DNA from: Thermaceae bacterium
GTDB lineage: Bacteria; Deinococcota; Deinococci; Deinococcales; Marinithermaceae
DNA length: 5,023 nucleotides
Direction: 5' to 3'
Assembly: GCA_027023345.1 (NCBI GenBank)
Contig: JALVVO010000008.1
Location: 1 to 5,023 of the forward strand
Shown here: positions 4,549 through 5,023 of the stretch, in pieces
How the letters are laid out: every line of letters starts with the position of its first letter
Numbering within the stretch: the stretch's first letter is position 1
The notes under the pieces: model-generated
What the model was told of the DNA's origin: nothing
The model's database searches: none
The model's input: only the letters and a program-made list of their open reading frames with translations
Translations under genes and position numbers: made by a program

Positions 4549-5023
4549 ATGCGAAGGATTGCCGGGCTTGGGTTGCTTTTGCTCGCCGTTGCGCTCGCCG
4601 GGAGCGCCGAGGATTGGTTGAAAAAGAGCGAGGCCTACCTGAAGGCGGCGCCCTGGCGGGCGGAGATCGCGGGTGAGATGCGCACCCCGGCGGGGGAGCG
4701 GACGCGGGTCGCGATGCGGGTCTACGCGCTTCCGAGTGAGCGCATCGTGCGGATCGAGTTCCTCGCCCCCGACTCGGTGGCCGATAACTTCGTCGTCATC
4801 ACGCCTCAGAAGGTGCTGAACTACCTCTTCCTCACCAACCAGGTGGTCGTCTACCCCCGCGAGCGGGCGCGGATCGAGGGGCTTGGGGTTTCCCTCTCCG
4901 CGTTCGGTTCCTTCGAGGAGTTCGGGAGGCACGCGGACCTTCGCTGGGAGGTGGCCGGCGAGAGGGACGGGGTCGTGCGGCTTTTGGGCGTGCCCGAAGA
5001 CCCCGAGGAGGCCGGGTTTTCCC
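4549..5023 (+). CDS. LolA-like outer-membrane lipoprotein-sorting protein (3' truncated by window edge)
   Basis: 158 codons are visible and the frame is open to the right edge. The protein begins with a clear Sec signal peptide (MRRIAGLG, a hydrophobic run to about residue 17, then AGSA with likely cleavage before E21). There is no lipobox cysteine, so the mature protein should be free in the periplasm. After it come an amphipathic helix (DWLKKSEAYLKAAPW, 22-36) and repeated beta strands: VAMRVYALPSERIVRIEFLAP, then DNFVVITPQKVLNYLFLTN, then QVVVYPRERARIEG. This helix-then-curved-sheet pattern is that of LolA/LolB-like lipoprotein carriers, which ferry acylated proteins across the periplasm. 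In Thermus-group bacteria the family often carries no gene name. The fold is inferred from pattern; a related MucB/RseB-like or DUF4292-like protein is the main alternative. High GC matches pyrE. Confidence 0.75.
   Translation, partial: MRRIAGLGLLLLAVALAGSAEDWLKKSEAYLKAAPWRAEIAGEMRTPAGERTRVAMRVYALPSERIVRIEFLAPDSVADNFVVITPQKVLNYLFLTNQVVVYPRERARIEGLGVSLSAFGSFEEFGRHADLRWEVAGERDGVVRLLGVPEDPEEAGFS

Noticed and set aside
4444..4932. Minus-strand frame of 162 codons across the end of pyrE and the LolA-like gene
   Set aside because: It lies opposite two convincing genes, has low-complexity charged composition and no recognisable domain.

Overview
The window is GC-rich and looks like a chromosomal segment of a Thermus-group bacterium (Deinococcus-Thermus). 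The reasons are a PyrE that reads very close to the Thermus orotate phosphoribosyltransferase as I remember it, strong G/C bias at third codon positions, and two genes whose -10-like boxes lie only 6 nt before the start codon, as in the leaderless genes common in this phylum. The genus cannot be fixed from the sequence alone.

Layout: (1) positions 1-139 hold the C-terminal 45 codons of an unidentified plus-strand gene. (2) A 41-nt nested dyad (136-176) carries two copies of ACACG-N3-CGTGT whose centres are 22 bp apart, directly in front of (3) an AAA ATPase of the AAA_14/DUF4143 type (186-1376, plus). (4) Converging on it from the other side is a two-gene minus-strand operon: an unrecognised 203-residue protein (3815-3204), then, 26 bp later, a six-helix ABC exporter half-transporter (3177-1420). 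(5) A 134-bp divergent control region (3816-3949) contains a perfect 18-bp palindrome, a 9/9 Shine-Dalgarno for the unknown gene, and candidate promoters in both directions. (6) pyrE (3950-4501, plus) is followed by (7) the 5' part of a LolA-like secreted protein (4549 to the right edge).

How they may work together: pyrE and the LolA-like gene are ordinary core functions (pyrimidine synthesis, envelope lipoprotein handling) and are probably co-transcribed. The unknown protein and the ABC transporter form a compact accessory operon with visibly lower GC than both flanks (hand-counted lines 40-65% against 77-78%), which suggests a cassette acquired between pyrE and the ATPase. The ATPase is a solitary accessory gene, probably controlled at its own dyad, which interleaves with its predicted leaderless promoter.

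The two places most likely to hold undescribed biology are the tandem-palindrome/ATPase unit and the palindrome-controlled unknown-protein/ABC-exporter operon. No RNA genes, CRISPR arrays, insertion sequences or origins were seen.
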